Source of the DNA: Chloroflexota bacterium
GTDB taxonomy: Bacteria > Chloroflexota > UBA11872 > UBA12225 > JAJDUF01
Reading direction: 5' to 3'
Assembly (NCBI GenBank): GCA_022824545.1
Contig: JAJDZR010000086.1
Location: 1-32,385, forward strand
DNA length: 32,385 bases
The notes under the pieces are model-generated. The model had not been told where the DNA came from. It searched no databases and saw only the letters and a program-made list of their open reading frames with translations. The position numbers were made by a program, and so were the translations under genes. The first letter of the stretch is position 1. Each line of letters begins with the position of its first letter. Positions 1-7,392 of the stretch are shown one piece after another.

Positions 1-1661
1 ACCACCTCGGCTACGCGCTCCGCCAGTTGCACGTGCGCCGGCCGCAGCGGTGGTGTCGTCGCTTGCAGGCCCTCCGGCGGCCATAGCGAAATCGCAAAGC
101 TGAGACCCATATAGGTCGAGCCGAGCACAAACACGCCCAGCAGCGCGTAGGCCAAGCGGTTCCAGCGTAGCCCCTGCGTCAGCTCCACGGCGGTCAGCGC
201 ACACAGCACCAGCCACAAAGAGCCAGCCGTCCGGCTGAACGCGGCCATCGCCGCGTCGTCCCGCCCATACTGCACCACCAGCGGCACGATAAACCCGACC
301 ACCGCCGTCGCCAGCAGCCACGTCTTTAGCGGCGTCGGCCGTCGCCAGCACCACCACCCCACCACCGGCAGCAGCAGCACCGGCAGTCCATACTCCGCCA
401 GCAGCACCTCCCACCACCACTCCCCTGCGAGTTCCCCCGCGTCCCCGGGCAGTTGCGGCCATCCCGGCGGGCTACGCAACCCGAGACTACTGCCGACCGG
501 CAGACCGCGCGCGCGCAGCAACAGGTCCGTGATCGCTCCACCGGACACCGAGCCGAACACCAGCGTCGCCAGCACCAGCGCACCATCGCGCCGCACCACC
601 CACCAGCCCCCGTTACCACCTGCCGGCGCCTCTATCCGACGCAGCCGCCCGACCAGCAGCCGCCCGGCCCGCAGCCCGACGACGGCCGTCGTCCCCGCCA
701 GCAGCAGCACGAATGCGCTCGTCGCAGCCAACGCCGCCGCCCCGCCGACGAGCACCAGCAGACCGGCCGCCAGCCACCACCCCCGCGGCTCGCGTGCCGA
801 GTGCTGCATACTGAGCCAGCCGTGGCCATAGGCGATCAGGCACACCAGCCCCAGGGCGGCCGGATGCTCGTGGACAATCACGGCGAAGCTCTTGAACAGC
901 CTCCCCACGACCAGCGGTTCGGCCTGCATACCGACCAGTGGCCCCTCGGCATGTGTCAGCCAAAAGGGAATCCGCTGGGCAAACCACCCCGGTACCCAGC
1001 CGCCACCGAAAAAGACGAAGAACGCTCCCACCACCGCCAGGTTCATCGCGGCCCCGGCGCGCCGCAAGAGCGCCGCTACCCCCCAGAAGACCGCCAGCGC
1101 CACCACCAGCGTAAGCACGTCAATGGACCACCACACGGCCAGTCCGCTGAGGTGGTGGACGGCCGCCGCCAGCAGCGCAAAGCCGTAGTGATACACCGCT
1201 GGCCACGCCGGCCAGAACGGCAGCCGCGGCGGGAAGTTGCCCTCGGCGATGGTCGCTGCCAGCGGCCAATGCTGCAATTCCTCGTTGTATTGCAGCGTCG
1301 CAAAGGCTCCCACCCCCACCGCCGCCGTGACCACCAGCCCGGCGATCAGCCAGACGAGCACGTCGGCGGCGTCCACCGGCCCGCTGCGCTCCTCCTCGGC
1401 CGCCCGGTCATGCGTGGCCGCCCTCCGTCGCCACCACCACCAAACGGCCGCGGCCAGCACGAGCAGACCGGTACTCAGGCCGGCCGCCCACCCGGCCGGG
1501 ACGATGTAGGCCAGGGCGTTCACCGCGACCAAGCCCAGCGCCAGCCCCGCCGCCGGCGCCACGCCCCACACCACGTCGGCCGACCCTAAGCGCCAGCCCC
1601 ACCGGGCCGCCGCCCAGCCGACCATGACCAACCCGGCAATCCAGAGCGCCACTACAAGCAT
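1..1661 (-). CDS. Multi-pass membrane protein, 3' end outside window
   Basis: This minus-strand frame is open from an ATG at 1661 to the window edge (at least 553 residues) with no stop, although no single ORF covers it because its C-terminus is missing. The translation is dominated by hydrophobic helices rich in Leu, Val, Ala and Trp. Around residues 140-160 there is a proline-rich loop, NFPPRLPFWP, followed by YHYGFALL. Loops of this kind precede a transmembrane helix in GT-C-type polyprenyl-phosphate-sugar glycosyltransferases and DUF2298-like membrane proteins, so a role in glycan transfer is possible, but I cannot assign a family. A charged segment (RAAEEERSGPVD, about residue 85) separates the first helices from the rest. 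The long plus-strand frames over this region are Pro/Arg-rich shadows. The gene is followed upstream by a repeat-containing spacer. Confidence 0.75.
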   Translation of the reverse strand, partial: MLVVALWIAGLVMVGWAAARWGWRLGSADVVWGVAPAAGLALGLVAVNALAYIVPAGWAAGLSTGLLVLAAAVWWWWRRRAATHDRAAEEERSGPVDAADVLVWLIAGLVVTAAVGVGAFATLQYNEELQHWPLAATIAEGNFPPRLPFWPAWPAVYHYGFALLAAAVHHLSGLAVWWSIDVLTLVVALAVFWGVAALLRRAGAAMNLAVVGAFFVFFGGGWVPGWFAQRIPFWLTHAEGPLVGMQAEPLVVGRLFKSFAVIVHEHPAALGLVCLIAYGHGWLSMQHSAREPRGWWLAAGLLVLVGGAAALAATSAFVLLLAGTTAVVGLRAGRLLVGRLRRIEAPAGGNGGWWVVRRDGALVLATLVFGSVSGGAITDLLLRARGLPVGSSLGLRSPPGWPQLPGDAGELAGEWWWEVLLAEYGLPVLLLPVVGWWCWRRPTPLKTWLLATAVVGFIVPLVVQYGRDDAAMAAFSRTAGSLWLVLCALTAVELTQGLRWNRLAYALLGVFVLGSTYMGLSFAISLWPPEGLQATTPPLRPAHVQLAERVAEV

Positions 1662-1818
1662 TCGTCCACCTGGCCGGCCCCAAAGCTACACGTTCTTATC
1701 GTTCCCAACGCGGTGCAGCGTCGGCCAGCACCCACTCAGGATAGTACCGTTGACCCGCCGGCACTGCACAATCCGCCGCCCACCGCTGGCGTCCTGGCCG
1801 CTCCCCTGGGCCTCCGTC

Positions 1819-1838
1819 ATTCCCGCGAAAGCGGGAAT
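1819..1838. repeat. Short palindromic hairpin repeat, copy 1
   Basis: ATTCCCGC, GAAA, GCGGGAAT form a perfect 8-bp stem closed by a GNRA-type tetraloop. The flanks CCGTC and CTG resemble those of the copy at 3427. The form matches the ATTCCC(N)GGGAAT style of repeat known as dRS3 in Neisseria; relatedness is by resemblance only. Confidence 0.7.
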
Positions 1839-1966
1839 CTGCACCCCCTCTCTATCGCTCTGCGATGGAGAGGTGACGGGCCAAAGCCGCACCACACCTG
1901 GCCCTATCCGTGCGGCTTTGGCCGGTCAGGGGGCCGGGGGGTGAGGCTCGCCTGCCGAAATATCTA

Positions 1967-1993
1967 CCCCTGCGGGGGGACCATAGGGGGGGC
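1967..1993 (-). repeat. GC-rich dispersed repeat, shortened copy (R1)
   Basis: CCCCTGCGGGGGGACCATAG followed by a G-run is the reverse complement of the core CCCCCTATGGTCCCCCC seen in the other five copies. Only the first hairpin arm of the repeat is present. Confidence 0.6.
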
Positions 1994-2004
1994 CAACGCC
2001 CACC

Positions 2005-3357
2005 CTACAGCATGTAATAGAGGTCGGACGACGTGGTCGGGTACGCCAGCAGCATCTCTTTCAGCGCCGTCGCGGTCATCCCGGCTTGCATCGCCACCGC
2101 GAACACGTTGATCACCTCGTCGGCGTGCGGACCGAGCAGATGGGCGCCCAAGATACGGTCCGTCTCCTCCTCGATCAACACCTTGTAGCCATAGCACGGC
2201 TGCGCCAGGCGGGTGGCCGTCGCCCACCGCGCGGCGTCGGCGTAGTTCGTACTGAACCGCAGGCCCTGGGCACGCGCCTCTGCTTCACCTAACCCGACGG
2301 CAGCCAGTGGCGGATTGGTGAACGCCGCCGTGGGCATCACCCCATAGTTTGGTGTCGTGTGGTTGCCGTTGAGCAGGTTGGCAGTCACCACGTCCGCATC
2401 CACGCCTCCCGCTGGTGTGAGCGGTGGCCCAGGGCTACCGGCGGCGTCACCCGCGGCGTACACCGCCGGGTTGGACACGCTCTGCAGGTACTCATTCACC
2501 CGCACGCCGCGGCGGTCGAACGCCACGTTCGCCGCATCGAGACCCATATCGTCCACATTCGGCACCCGCCCTGCCCCATGCACCACCAAGTCTGCCTCGA
2601 ACGTGCGCGGCCCGGCCGACGTGGTCGCCGCGACGGCCAGCCCGCCATCCTGCTCGGCGATACCGGAGACGGCGGTATCCAACTGAATATTGAGGCCCTC
2701 TGACCTCAGGTAGGCGGTGAGCTGATCCGCCAGGTCTTCATCGAAGCCCCGCAGCAGGTGCCCGCTGCGATGCAGCACCGTCACCTGCGCGCCGGCCGCT
2801 GCGGCGACGCAAGCGAACTCCAGCGAAATGTAGCCGCCGCCGATGAACAGCACCCGCTCCGGCCGCTCTGCGAGGTCGAAAAAGTCGTCACTGATGGTGA
2901 GATGCTCCTCCCCGGCAATCCCCAAGGGCTGGGGCTTGGCGCCGGTAGCGATCACGATGTGGCGGCCCTCCAGTTCCTCATCACCCACCCGGAGCGTAGT
3001 GGGACCCACAAACCGCGCGTGTCCGTCGAAGCAGGCAATACCGGCTTGCTCGAAGCCCGCCCGCCGCGCCGCCGGCCGCGGCCCGGTGAAGCTGTCCTTG
3101 AACCGGATCAGCGCCGGCCAGTCAATCCGCACTCCCCCCGGCTCGATCCCCCTGCCCGCCATCCGCCGCGCCCAGTCCACCGCGTCGGCCGCACCGACGA
3201 GCACCTTCTTGGGATCACAGCCCCGCAAGGCGCACGTACCCCCATACGGGTGGTCATCTACCAGCGCCACCTCCCAACCGGCTTCGCGGCAAGCCGTCGC
3301 AACCGGTGCGCCGGCGACGCCGGTGCCGATGACGACAAGATCGAATTGCTGTGCCAT
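2005..3357 (-). CDS. FAD/NAD(P) disulfide oxidoreductase (glutathione/mercuric reductase-like), atypical C-terminus
   Basis: The 450-residue protein is a class-I pyridine-nucleotide disulfide reductase. It has an N-terminal FAD motif GTGVAG (11-16), a redox disulfide CALRGC (Cys42 and Cys47) in GGTCALRGCDPKK, an NAD(P) motif GGGYISLEF near the middle, and a second FAD motif AAGDAAG. These enzymes shuttle electrons from NAD(P)H through FAD to the active disulfide. The C-terminal dimerisation domain keeps HLLGPHADEVI, but the usual HPTxxE dyad reads YPTTSS (Tyr439, Ser444), so the catalytic His and Glu are absent. The substrate is therefore unclear; mercuric, glutathione or dihydrolipoamide reductase should not be assumed. 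A purine-rich GGGGGAGGG lies just upstream of the ATG. It is transcribed alone, away from the ferredoxin-like gene. Confidence 0.9.
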   Translation of the reverse strand: MAQQFDLVVIGTGVAGAPVATACREAGWEVALVDDHPYGGTCALRGCDPKKVLVGAADAVDWARRMAGRGIEPGGVRIDWPALIRFKDSFTGPRPAARRAGFEQAGIACFDGHARFVGPTTLRVGDEELEGRHIVIATGAKPQPLGIAGEEHLTISDDFFDLAERPERVLFIGGGYISLEFACVAAAAGAQVTVLHRSGHLLRGFDEDLADQLTAYLRSEGLNIQLDTAVSGIAEQDGGLAVAATTSAGPRTFEADLVVHGAGRVPNVDDMGLDAANVAFDRRGVRVNEYLQSVSNPAVYAAGDAAGSPGPPLTPAGGVDADVVTANLLNGNHTTPNYGVMPTAAFTNPPLAAVGLGEAEARAQGLRFSTNYADAARWATATRLAQPCYGYKVLIEEETDRILGAHLLGPHADEVINVFAVAMQAGMTATALKEMLLAYPTTSSDLYYML

Positions 3358-3426
3358 ACTGCCCTCCCCCTGGAGACCTTTGCAAAACCGTCATTCCCCC
3401 GCAAGGAAACCATTGCATAACTCGTC

Positions 3427-3446
3427 ATTCCCGCGAAAGCGGGAAT
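3427..3446. repeat. Short palindromic hairpin repeat, copy 2
   Basis: ATTCCCGC, GAAA, GCGGGAAT, identical in stem and loop to the copy at 1819. It is preceded by CTCGTC and followed by CCATCC. Confidence 0.75.
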
Positions 3447-3546
3447 CCATCCGGCCCATCCTCTCCTCACGCATGCCGCTCGTTTGCCCGGTGTACCCAC
3501 CCCATGTAGGGGCGTCCCTTGTGAGCGCCCTCGCTGCTCTCCCGTC

Positions 3547-3566
3547 ATTGCGGCTTGCGCCGCAAT
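3547..3566. repeat. Short palindromic hairpin repeat, copy 3 (variant stem)
   Basis: ATTGCGGC, TTGC, GCCGCAAT form an 8-bp stem with a 4-nt loop. The flanks CGTC and CCATCC match those of copy 2, but the stem sequence differs with pairing retained. Confidence 0.7.
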
Positions 3567-3626
3567 CCATCCTGCTCATCCTTGCATCCTGATGCAGACC
3601 ATCATCGGACTGCCGCCGCCATCGTG

Positions 3627-3803
3627 CCCCTTCCCTGCATGAAAGTTGTCAACTTAATCAGGTAGTGGGATGTAGCCCCCCTATGGTCCCCCCACTGCGG
3701 CGGGGGGACGGGTGTGTTCCCTCCCCTGTCGGGACGGGGGAGGGTCAGGGTGGGGGTCAACACACTCCCTAATCAAGTTCGCAACCTTCATCTAGGGAAG
3801 GGG
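3627..3803. mobile_element. MITE-like element with imperfect terminal inverted repeats
   Basis: The 39 bases at 3627-3665 match the reverse complement of 3765-3803 at 31 positions, both beginning CCCCTTCCCT. They enclose about 100 bp made of the GC-rich repeat (TATGGT core plus a CCCTCCCC/GGGGAGGG hairpin). There is no coding capacity for a transposase. The size (177 bp) and terminal repeats fit a non-autonomous MITE. I do not see a clear target-site duplication, so the exact ends are uncertain. Confidence 0.55.
3674..3758 (+). repeat. GC-rich dispersed repeat copy (R2)
   Basis: AGCCCCCCTATGGTCCCCCC is followed by CTGCGGCGGGGGGACGG, then CCCTCCCCTGTCGGGACGGG, AGGGTCAGGG and TGGGGG. It forms two strong hairpins (CCCCCC/GGGGGG and CCCTCCCC/GGGGAGGG). 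It lies inside the MITE-like unit. Confidence 0.75.
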
Positions 3804-3950
3804 CCGGGTGTTAGGTCCACCCCGCCCCTGACCACCGCCTTGGACCAAGCAGGTTGGGGCCGCTACAATTCGGAAGCGGCGCCGCGTGACCGGCACTGCC
3901 GGGCTGGACGCCACCCGCCACACTCAATAAGACGACGGAGACGATATAGC

Positions 3951-4391
3951 GTGCAACGCGCTCTACGCATGTTCAATTGGGATGAGCCGGCCAAGTGCCC
4001 CCAGTGTGGGGCGCCGACCACCACCCGCGAAGCCGGGTGAAGCGGCGGCTCGTTTGCAGCCCTCTGCCCGGACTGCCGCCGCAAGAGCCAGTCGGAATCG
4101 TTCTTGACGGTCCAGTTCTGCCAGGGCGGGTGATGCAACGAGGACGGCGCCCGTGAGGCGCTCCCCGCCGTAGTAAAGGCCCTGCGTCAGGAGGGCATCG
4201 CGGACAACGTGTCCGTCGTGCCCGTATCCTGCATGGGCGTGTGCGAGATGGGCCCGGTGTGTCGTATTGTTCAGCAAGATCGTCTGCATGGGAGGGTCAC
4301 GGCCACGCGGGCGCCGAGCTTTGCCGCGCGATTGGCGCGTATGATTCGCGCCAGCAGCCTGCCGGGTCGCAAGCGCCGCCGTCGGCGCTAA
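3951..4391 (+). CDS. Putative selenoprotein: zinc-ribbon-like N-terminus plus thioredoxin-like [2Fe-2S] ferredoxin, two in-frame TGA codons
   Basis: One reading frame from GTG 3951 to TAA 4391 (146 residues) is interrupted only by TGA at 4038 and 4131. Read as Sec30 and Sec61, the product has CPQC (16-19) and CPDC (39-42) flanking Sec30, then FCQGG-Sec-C and SCMGVC, giving C57-x4-C62-x31-C94-x3-C98. This is the cysteine spacing of NuoE/HoxE-type thioredoxin-like [2Fe-2S] ferredoxins. Sec61 sits directly before Cys62. Third codon positions stay GC-rich through and between both TGAs, and both CxxC motifs depend on read-through. The C-terminus is strongly basic (RKRRRRR). GGAG about 10 nt before GTG 3951 supports that start; ATG 3969 is an alternative. 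A SECIS-like hairpin follows the second TGA. A role in electron transfer or redox sensing is inferred. The alternative is a pseudogene with two nonsense changes. plsX follows after 90 bp. Confidence 0.7.
4041..4083 (+). promoter_or_regulatory. Hairpin downstream of first in-frame TGA (weaker SECIS candidate)
   Basis: Starting one base after the TGA at 4038, GCGGCGGC (4042-4049) pairs perfectly with GCCGCCGC (4075-4082). Inside it GCAG/CTGC (4056-4059 with 4064-4067) closes a CCCT loop that starts 19 nt after the TGA. The overall two-tier shape and distance suit a SECIS, but the loop lacks the usual early G. An alternative small stem GGCT/AGCC puts a loop with a G only 10 nt away. Confidence 0.3.
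4131..4162 (+). promoter_or_regulatory. TGA codon plus candidate bacterial SECIS hairpin
   Basis: After the TGA (4131-4133), GGCGCC (4146-4151) can pair with GGCGCT (4157-4162), with one G-U pair, closing a five-base loop CGTGA. The loop starts 18 nt after the TGA and has G at its second position. Published bacterial SECIS rules ask for 16-37 nt and a G in the first two loop bases, so it fits. A competing stem ACGGCG/CGCCGT (4144-4149 with 4166-4171) is also possible. Confidence 0.5.
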
Positions 4392-4481
4392 GGATGACCG
4401 GCTCGCCGGCCATTCATACCGTAGCGTCGTAGGTGTGCAGCATACTGCGCCTGGCTACCGTACCGCAGGAGCGAGGATGAC

Positions 4482-5528
4482 ATGCGTATAGCGCTCGATG
4501 CGATGGGCGGTGACCACGCCCCCGGCGAGATCGTGCGCGGCGCCGTGCTGGCCGCCCGTAGGCATGGCGCCGACGGTCTTCACGTGATCCTCGTCGGCCA
4601 GGAAGCCGTCTTGGAGCAGGAGTTGCAAGCAGCCATCGGCGACGACGCTACTGAGCTGCCCATCACGGTCGTCCATGCGCCGGACGTGGTCGCCATGGAC
4701 ACCCATGCTGCCCACGCCGCCCGTCGCCAGCGGCAGTCTTCCGTGCATGTCGGCCTGCGCCTCGTCCGCGATGGCGAGGCCGACGCCTTCCTGTCGGCCG
4801 GCAACAGCGGCGCCACGATGGCCACCGCCGTGCTGACGCTGCGCCCGCTCCCCGGTGTGGATCGGCCCGCGGCGGGTGCGGTATTTCCGCTGCCGAGCGG
4901 GCCGACGCTCATTGTGGATGTGGGCACCACTGCCGACTGCCAGCCCCGCCACCTGGTGGACTTTGCCTACCTCGGCGCCGCCTATATGGAGATCGTGCAT
5001 GGCGTGCAGCGTCCCCGCGTGGGCCTCCTCAGCAATGGCGAGGAAGCCGGCAAAGGTAATCGGCTCGTCCAGGAAACCTACCCCCTCCTCGCCGCGAGCG
5101 GCCTGCACTTCGTCGGCAACGTCGAGGGGCGGCAGGCGACGGCCGGTGCTGCCGACGTGGTCGTCTGCGACGGGTTTGCCGGCAACGTCGTACTCAAGGT
5201 CGCCGAGGGCATGGTGGCCCTCATTTTCGACCTGGTCCGCGGCGCCGTCCGCAGCCGCCTCCACTACAAGCTCGCCGGCCTGATCTTGCGACCGGCGTTG
5301 CGGCGCGCGGCGCAGCCCCTCGACTATCGCGAGCACGGCAGCGCGCCTCTCCTAGGCGTTCGTGGCCTCGTCTTCATCGCCCACGGCCGCTCCGACGCCA
5401 CGGCGATTGCCAGCGGCCTGCGGTCGGCCCACGCAGCCGCCCAGCGTGGCCTGCTCGATCACCTGACCACCCAGCTCGCCACCCGCCCGCCTCGGACGAC
5501 AAGCACTACAGCGGAGCCTACGCCGTGA
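4482..5528 (+). CDS. plsX: Phosphate acyltransferase PlsX
   Basis: PlsX converts acyl-ACP and phosphate into acyl-phosphate for the PlsY acyltransferase, the first committed route into phosphatidic acid in most bacteria; it is a peripheral membrane enzyme. The 348-residue product opens with the hallmark MRIALDAMGGDHAPGE and continues with LSAGNSGATMA, GLLSNGEEAGKGN, DVVVCDGFAGNVVLK and a C-terminal FIAHGRSDATAI, all typical of the family at the expected length. AGGAGCGAGGATGAC precedes the ATG. The usual rpmF or fabH neighbours are not seen; instead a putative selenoprotein lies upstream and a membrane protein gene overlaps the 3' end by four bases (GTGA), which suggests translational coupling. 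Confidence 0.95.
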   Translation: MRIALDAMGGDHAPGEIVRGAVLAARRHGADGLHVILVGQEAVLEQELQAAIGDDATELPITVVHAPDVVAMDTHAAHAARRQRQSSVHVGLRLVRDGEADAFLSAGNSGATMATAVLTLRPLPGVDRPAAGAVFPLPSGPTLIVDVGTTADCQPRHLVDFAYLGAAYMEIVHGVQRPRVGLLSNGEEAGKGNRLVQETYPLLAASGLHFVGNVEGRQATAGAADVVVCDGFAGNVVLKVAEGMVALIFDLVRGAVRSRLHYKLAGLILRPALRRAAQPLDYREHGSAPLLGVRGLVFIAHGRSDATAIASGLRSAHAAAQRGLLDHLTTQLATRPPRTTSTTAEPTP

Positions 5529-6847
5529 GAGCCTACCTCACAACGGTAGACTGGCCTCGGTGGCTACCGCTCCTCCTCTGGCTGCTTGCCGGCCTGCTCA
5601 TCGCCCTGCAGATCGCTCCCCGTTTGGGCGACGGCTCCTGGCAGTACCGACTTGGCATCGGCTCCATCGTGTCGTTTAACGGTGTGCCAATACACTGGGA
5701 GTGGATTGATGTGGCCCAGTCCGCGTTGCTGGCAGAAGGGGTGAGCCGCTGGCATGCGCCGGAAGAGTTGGATCGCTGGGGACAGCGCGGAGTGGGCTTG
5801 CTGTCTACTCAGAATGCGTCGCGGTTTCTCCCCGGCCCGGTCGTCTCGTGGTTGGCACTCTGGACGCGGGACCTTTGGCGTGCAGCGGTAGTGGCCATCT
5901 GGCTCTGTTGGTTCGTTGCCGTCGGTGCCATGTATGCCCTATGCCGGGCGCTTATTGCAGACCCGGAACGTGGTCGGATCACCGGGATCATTGCGGCTGG
6001 ACTTGTGGTGTTCAGCGCTGGCTTCACTGCCCGTGCCAGTGACGTTGATACCCAGTCCTTTGGCTATGCCGCCGTAGTGGTTGGACTCCTGGCCATGCAA
6101 CGCAGCGCCGTATTTAGTCCTGGTCCTCTCCACGCGGCGGCCCACAACCAGGTGTTCCGACACATGCTTGCCCTCACGCTCGTGCTGTTCGTCGCTGATG
6201 CAACAAAGAACCTGGGGCCACCGTTGCTCGCTTTGCTGTGGCTATTCTATGTCGGCCTCGACGGTGGAGCCAGCGGCCTGCCGCTGCTCTCTCGCGTCCG
6301 CCGCGCGGCGCTGGTGACGGCCGGGTTCATCGGGCTGCAAGCATGTTGGTGGCTGGTAGTGCATGCGGTCGTACTCGGCCAAACCTACAGTCAAAACGAC
6401 CCCTGGCGGCACATAGCCTACGCCGTATCCCAAACCGGCGGCTGGCAGGGGTTGGTCGGCTGGGTGGCAGCCCGTAACCACACGCAAATCGCTAATCTTA
6501 TGGACAGCCACACCGGGCTGATTGTCTTGCTGTTTCTACCCGGCTTTCTTTTTCTGCCCCGCCGCGCGGCGCTCTGGGTGCTGATCTGGGTGGTGTTGAT
6601 TGCGGTCGGCATGACCATCACACGTAACCATCCGCGGACAGCATACTTAGCTTACCCGGGCATGTATCTGGCGGCGGCCGCTGCAGCGGAGGGGCTGGGT
6701 CGTCTCGCCGTCGCGCGCTGGGAACTGTGGCAACCGCGGTTGACGCGGTGGCTGCTCCCGATGACCGTAGTCGGAATCAAGGCGTGGATGGTGCTGGGTG
6801 ACTTGCGCGGAGACCTGACGCAGGCGCAAAGATGGTTTGCCGGGTGA
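5525..6847 (+). CDS. Multi-pass membrane protein of unknown function
   Basis: The 440-residue product starts with GTG inside the GTGA overlap with plsX. It is mostly hydrophobic, with roughly nine to ten candidate transmembrane helices: a first helix at about residues 14-32, then a large polar loop with IHWEWIDVAQSALLAEGVSR (about 62-82), followed by alternating helices. The first large loop after helix 1 resembles the extracytoplasmic acidic loop of GT-C glycosyltransferases, but no diagnostic motif is clear. It may act on a lipid-linked sugar or envelope polymer; this is only inference from topology and from the two membrane protein genes that follow. GC content falls slightly compared with plsX. 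Confidence 0.8.
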   Translation: MRAYLTTVDWPRWLPLLLWLLAGLLIALQIAPRLGDGSWQYRLGIGSIVSFNGVPIHWEWIDVAQSALLAEGVSRWHAPEELDRWGQRGVGLLSTQNASRFLPGPVVSWLALWTRDLWRAAVVAIWLCWFVAVGAMYALCRALIADPERGRITGIIAAGLVVFSAGFTARASDVDTQSFGYAAVVVGLLAMQRSAVFSPGPLHAAAHNQVFRHMLALTLVLFVADATKNLGPPLLALLWLFYVGLDGGASGLPLLSRVRRAALVTAGFIGLQACWWLVVHAVVLGQTYSQNDPWRHIAYAVSQTGGWQGLVGWVAARNHTQIANLMDSHTGLIVLLFLPGFLFLPRRAALWVLIWVVLIAVGMTITRNHPRTAYLAYPGMYLAAAAAAEGLGRLAVARWELWQPRLTRWLLPMTVVGIKAWMVLGDLRGDLTQAQRWFAG

Positions 6848-7392
6848 TGCTGTCTAGTGGCAGTTTCCGACCGTGGACCACCGTCCTGGCAACTGGCGTG
6901 CTAGCCGCTACGGTGGGAACCCAATCAGACGTTACTCTGTGGGAGCAGCCAGTCTCAACGCTGGTGCTCACTTGGGTCCGTCAGGCGCTCGGCTGGCTGT
7001 GGGCCGCCTATGTGGCGCTGCTGGTAGGACGAGCCGCTGTCGCCTTTATGCAACGCCGCGGGAGACGTGGTGCCTTTCCTGACCTGATCTCAGCATTCCT
7101 CGTCGCCGCACAGCAGAGCAAGGTCGCCCCAGGACCGCTGCCCTTGAGTCAAGTCATTGACCGTGCCTTCCTCATCACAGGACTGACCCTTCCACGCTTC
7201 CTACACGATCTGCCAGCAGGAACCGTCATGGCGTTCTGGCTGATAGTGTTGCTGACTTGCGGCTACCTCACTCTCGATGGTGTGTTAGCCCCACACCACC
7301 AACGATGGTACTGGTGGAGTACCGCCATCGCCGTAGCCCTGTGGGGGGTTGGAAGCATCCTCTCCCCTTCAGGCTTCTGGTACCCCGATTGA
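6847..7392 (+). CDS. Small multi-pass membrane protein of unknown function
   Basis: The product of about 181 residues starts at the ATG in a TGATG junction with the previous stop, a common sign of coupled translation; an in-frame ATG at 6832 would add five residues. Three or four hydrophobic segments are visible: near the N-terminus, LGWLWAAYVALLVG, VMAFWLIVLLTCGYL, and TAIAVALWGVGSI close to the end. I recognise no family. Its 3' end contains the left arm of a perfect 16-bp inverted repeat whose right arm overlaps the ribosome-binding region of the next gene. It is probably co-transcribed with the plsX group. Confidence 0.7.
   Translation: MLSSGSFRPWTTVLATGVLAATVGTQSDVTLWEQPVSTLVLTWVRQALGWLWAAYVALLVGRAAVAFMQRRGRRGAFPDLISAFLVAAQQSKVAPGPLPLSQVIDRAFLITGLTLPRFLHDLPAGTVMAFWLIVLLTCGYLTLDGVLAPHHQRWYWWSTAIAVALWGVGSILSPSGFWYPD

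Larger units (their letters stand above)
1662..2004. other. Intergenic spacer, 343 bp, with dispersed repeats
   Basis: I see no convincing gene here. The spacer carries the motif CTGCACAATCCGCCG (1764-1778, also found at 23391), one 8-bp-stem hairpin repeat (1819-1838) and a shortened copy of the GC-rich repeat family (about 1967-1993). The reductase stop codon follows directly after the last repeat. Confidence 0.6.
3358..3950. other. Intergenic region, 593 bp, packed with dispersed repeats
   Basis: No protein-coding gene is supported between the divergent reductase and ferredoxin-like genes. The region holds two 8-bp-stem hairpin repeats (3427-3446 and 3547-3566), a partial one near 3390, and a MITE-like unit (3627-3803) that encloses a copy of the GC-rich repeat. 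Small frames here consist mainly of repeat sequence. The last part (about 3804-3950) must hold the promoter and leader of the ferredoxin-like gene, but I see no clear promoter hexamers. Confidence 0.65.

Noticed and set aside
453..1589. Plus-strand 378-residue frame rich in Pro, Arg and Gln
   Set aside because: It mirrors the hydrophobic minus-strand membrane protein, has low-complexity composition and no motif.
3951..4391. TGA reassigned to Gly or Trp for the whole organism
   Set aside because: plsX, the isomerase, the NHL gene and other genes end properly at TGA, so TGA is a general stop in this genome.
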